From Flavobacterium selenitireducens (GTDB lineage Bacteria > Bacteroidota > Bacteroidia > Flavobacteriales > Flavobacteriaceae), in contig NZ_JAAVIY010000012.1 in NCBI RefSeq assembly GCF_014748335.1, forward strand, positions 1 to 64,000: a DNA stretch of 64,000 nucleotides, in the 5' to 3' direction. The notes beneath the pieces were generated by a model, which saw nothing but the letters and a program-made list of their open reading frames with translations, was not told where the DNA came from and searched no databases. This document shows, in pieces, positions 61,905 to 64,000 of the stretch (position 1 is the first letter of the stretch; the number at the start of each line of letters is the position of its first letter). The position numbers and the translations under genes were made by a program.

Positions 61905-62657
61905 GCAATACTTTTCAACAACTATTAAAAACAAAATAAAGAAAAGGGATTTTTAAAAATTTAAATGATGGTTATTATAGGTTGTTGATAGCGGGTATAA
62001 TTTTACTTTTCAAGTCTAGGATGATAGGATTTACTTTGTTATAACCATTTATTAACATGTGTTCCGACATGCAATAAACTCGCATATAGGGCTTTTCCAT
62101 TTTTGATCCACATTTGTCAACAACTGGATTTTACACGATTTTGTAGACAACTCACCTTGTCGAATTATGTTGATATCCCGGTGTCGCAACACTCAAAACT
62201 TTTCCAAAATTCCCTCAAACTTCACTTGTATTTTTCCTCAGGATTTTTGATTGTAAAAATTTTTCGAACTCTCCAAAAAACTTCTAAAATTCGAACGTAT
62301 TGTTTTTAACACTTCATGTTAATTTAAGGTTAACTGATTTTAAGCGAGTTGCAAATCGTTATCAACAATTCCGTAATTAAGTATTTTTTCGACATACAAA
62401 CTGCAAGTTCATGACGGAAATTAATGGTCGCCTAAATGTAGTGTATAATCCTTATATACTGATTTTCAACTATTTATAATTTTATTTCGAGGTTATCAAC
62501 ATTGTTAACAACGAGTTTTGGCGATTCCCACTTTTGACGCCGCGGTGCAATCGATTGAATACAAATAGAGCATTGTCCAAGATATTCCTGAATCCAAATC
62601 GGCAAATCGACGATCGACGATTCCTCAAATGGAAGTATCTTTGCAAAAACAACCAAC
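61905..62657. other. 753-nt AT-rich gap with DnaA-box-like nonamers: candidate replication origin
   Basis: The region has no coding frame. It holds nonamers close to the DnaA box TTATCCACA: TGATCCACA at 62104-62112, TTGTCAACA at 62114-62122, TTATCAACA at 62359-62367 and again at 62493-62501, and reverse-strand forms TGTTGATAG (61983-61991) and TGTTGATAT (62168-62176). A near-identical TTGTTAACA follows directly at 62502-62510. AT-rich tracts lie between. The direction of most genes to the left is minus and to the right is plus. This is consistent with an origin but is not proof; long leader or regulatory DNA upstream of rpiB is an alternative. Confidence 0.4.
62636..62643 (+). promoter_or_regulatory. 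-7 promoter box of rpiB
   Basis: TATCTTTG on the plus strand, 14 nt before the ATG at 62658. Confidence 0.65.
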
Positions 62658-63089
62658 ATGAAAATCGCCATAGGAAACGATCACGCCGGTCCCGACTACA
62701 AAAAAGCCATCGCAGCGAAACTTGAATCGCTGGGACACGAAGTTACCAACTTTGGAACCGACACGCCCGAAAGCGTCGACTATCCGGATTTTGGGCATCC
62801 TGTGGCCCAAGCGGTAAGCGATGGAAACGTCGATTTCGGGATCGTGATATGCGGTACCGGGAATGGGATCGCAATGGCCGCCAACCAGCACCAAAACGTC
62901 AGGGCAGCCGTATGCTGGACCAAGGAAATCGCTGATTTGTGCCGACGACATAACGATGCCAACATCATTTCCGTTCCGGCCCGTTTTACCTCCGTGCCCC
63001 AAGCCGTCGAGATGGTCGAACACTTCATCACGACAGCGTTCGAAGGCGGACGTCACGCCACACGCGTCGGAAAAATTACGTGCAGCTAA
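62658..63089 (+). CDS. rpiB: Ribose-5-phosphate isomerase B
   Basis: 143 residues. NDHAGPDYKKAIAAKLESLGHEV at the start, the catalytic-cysteine segment VICGTGNGIAMAANQ, and HNDANIISVPAR are characteristic of RpiB/LacAB. It interconverts ribulose-5-phosphate and ribose-5-phosphate in the pentose phosphate pathway. Full family length; own promoter. Confidence 0.95.
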   Translation: MKIAIGNDHAGPDYKKAIAAKLESLGHEVTNFGTDTPESVDYPDFGHPVAQAVSDGNVDFGIVICGTGNGIAMAANQHQNVRAAVCWTKEIADLCRRHNDANIISVPARFTSVPQAVEMVEHFITTAFEGGRHATRVGKITCS

Positions 63090-63168
63090 AAAAATGGAAT
63101 TGAGTTGGGAATTCTCGACGCGGTTTTTGTGAGATAAACCGGAAAATTTGCGTCAATTTTTTTTCTTT

Positions 63169-63309
63169 GCATCCAATCCGGTCATCCGCTTTAGCTTTCT
63201 GGAAATTTCCGGTTTTTGCGCGTCTTGAGTCGAGCTTCCTGCGGTCGCTGCCTCAAAACGGCACAACCAGTAAATTGCTGCGAAAGGCTGCCGCTGCTAC
63301 CCGGGATAT
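63169..63309 (-). repeat. Dispersed ~145-nt structured element, copy D2
   Basis: Minus orientation. Left arm near 63309 contains GCAGCGGCAGCCTTTCG; the central stem TTTTGAG (63252-63258) / CTCAAGA (63223-63229) has a loop that repeats the D1 core with 20 of 22 matches (GGCAGCGACCGCAGGAAGCT and the next CG); right arm contains AGAAAGCTAAAGCGGATGAC. It occupies most of the gap between rpiB and tex. Confidence 0.72.
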
Positions 63310-63358
63310 ATCAGCCATTTACCTATTCAGTCCTACAAAAAAGGCATCCATCACACCC

Positions 63359-64000
63359 ATGACCAATATCGAATTCATTTCCAAACACGTTTCCGCTGCT
63401 CCAAAATCCATACAGAATGTCGTGCAACTGCTCTCTGAAGATTGCACGATTCCATTCATTGCACGCTATCGCAAGGACATGACGGGTAATCTCGACGAGG
63501 TCGTAATTGAAAACATAGCAAAGTGGATGGCGACTTTTGATACGATCACCAAACGAAAGGAAGCCATCGTAAAGTCGATTGCGGAACAAAATGCGATGAC
63601 GCCCGAACTTTCGAAGAAAATCGAGGCAAGTTTCGATTTGAACGAACTGGAAGACTTTTATCTGCCGTTCAAAAAAAAGAAAAAAACCAAAGCCGACACG
63701 GCACGGGAAAATGGTTTGGAGCCGCTCGCTAAAATCATCATGGCCCAAAATTCTGATGAGGTCGATTATATAGCATCCAAATATCTCAACAAGAACGTCA
63801 AAAACGAAGACGAAGCCTTGCAAGGTGCGCGCGACATCATAGCGGAATGGGTAAGTGAGAACCTGTATATCCGTAAAACATTGAGAAGAATGTTCCAACG
63901 CTCCGCGGAAATTTCGACCAAAGTGGTAAAGACTAAAAAAGACGACGATAACGCTAAAAAGTTCAGCCAGTATTTCGATTGGAAGGAAAATATGGCAAAA
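63359..64000 (+). CDS. tex: Transcription accessory protein Tex (N-terminal part, cut by window edge)
   Basis: The first 214 residues, from ATG 63359 (MTNIEFISKHVSAAPKSIQ). The Tex N-terminal signature VVQLLSEDCTIPFIARYRKDMTGNLDEV and the segment FYLPFKKKKKTKADTARENGLEPLAK (about 98-123) are present. Tex is a nucleic-acid-binding S1/YqgF-like/HhH protein affecting transcription. Coding runs beyond the window, so the C-terminal S1 domain is not visible. Element D2 lies directly upstream. Confidence 0.93.
   Translation, partial: MTNIEFISKHVSAAPKSIQNVVQLLSEDCTIPFIARYRKDMTGNLDEVVIENIAKWMATFDTITKRKEAIVKSIAEQNAMTPELSKKIEASFDLNELEDFYLPFKKKKKTKADTARENGLEPLAKIIMAQNSDEVDYIASKYLNKNVKNEDEALQGARDIIAEWVSENLYIRKTLRRMFQRSAEISTKVVKTKKDDDNAKKFSQYFDWKENMAK

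Noticed and set aside
63323-63898. Minus-strand open frame over the start of tex
   Set aside because: The plus strand has a convincing Tex N-terminus; the minus frame is antisense.

Overview
The window is a chromosomal stretch from a member of the Flavobacteriia, most likely Flavobacterium or a close relative. The evidence is a type IX secretion (T9SS) substrate with a gliding-type C-terminal domain beside a PorP/SprF-like protein, flavobacterial families of unknown function (DUF3078, DUF2480, DUF4837, DUF4175, DUF2807), a full SUF iron-sulfur operon, and repeated TAnnTTTG promoter boxes (the Bacteroidetes -7 element) 13-30 nt upstream of many starts. No phage, integrated plasmid, IS transposase or CRISPR array was seen.

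Layout. 1-6.9 kb: a PorP/SprF gene (cut by the window edge) and a 2012-residue type-B T9SS substrate. 7.1-8.3 kb: hflX. 8.4-20.9 kb (minus strand): the SUF cluster sufA-sufB-sufC-sufD, then a 4.3-kb interruption (two paired DUF2157-like membrane proteins and an oppositely oriented serine hydrolase), then sufS, a lipoprotein, sufE, sufT, DUF2480 and DUF3078. A broken four-helix-bundle (23S IVS-protein-like) gene lies between sufB and sufC. 21.2-27.3 kb: a metallo-hydrolase, two tandem S8 proteases and an M1 aminopeptidase. 27.9-34.9 kb: a Thr-rich exported protein, rnpA, an S41 protease, an OmpA protein, a GNAT enzyme, a DUF4837 lipoprotein and a LysM lytic transglycosylase. 35-41 kb: pgk, holB, a DoxX protein, a PIF1-like helicase and an OmpH/Skp-like protein. 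41-50 kb: a methyltransferase, mnmG, ybeY, DUF4175, gltX. 50-61.5 kb: envelope and stress proteins (SPFH, YtxH/holin-like), glnS, folB, a PhyH-like oxygenase, tRNA-Cys, a LysE exporter, a DUF2807 protein and rnr. 61.7-64 kb: a DUF2007 protein, a 753-nt AT-rich gap with DnaA-box-like nonamers, rpiB and the start of tex.

The genes are mostly housekeeping (Fe-S assembly, translation, RNA processing, envelope proteolysis). The unusual signal is in the non-coding DNA: (i) three copies of a ~100-nt element with a palindrome whose two arms change together; (ii) two copies of a different ~145-nt element with a conserved 22-nt loop on non-identical but still complementary stems; (iii) inverted arrays of an 8-nt unit flanking the broken four-helix-bundle gene inside the suf operon; (iv) three parS-like sites within 2 kb around mnmG/ybeY, which with rnpA, mnmG and the DnaA-box-like gap suggests an origin-proximal location. 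All positions were read by eye; no database or folding program was run.
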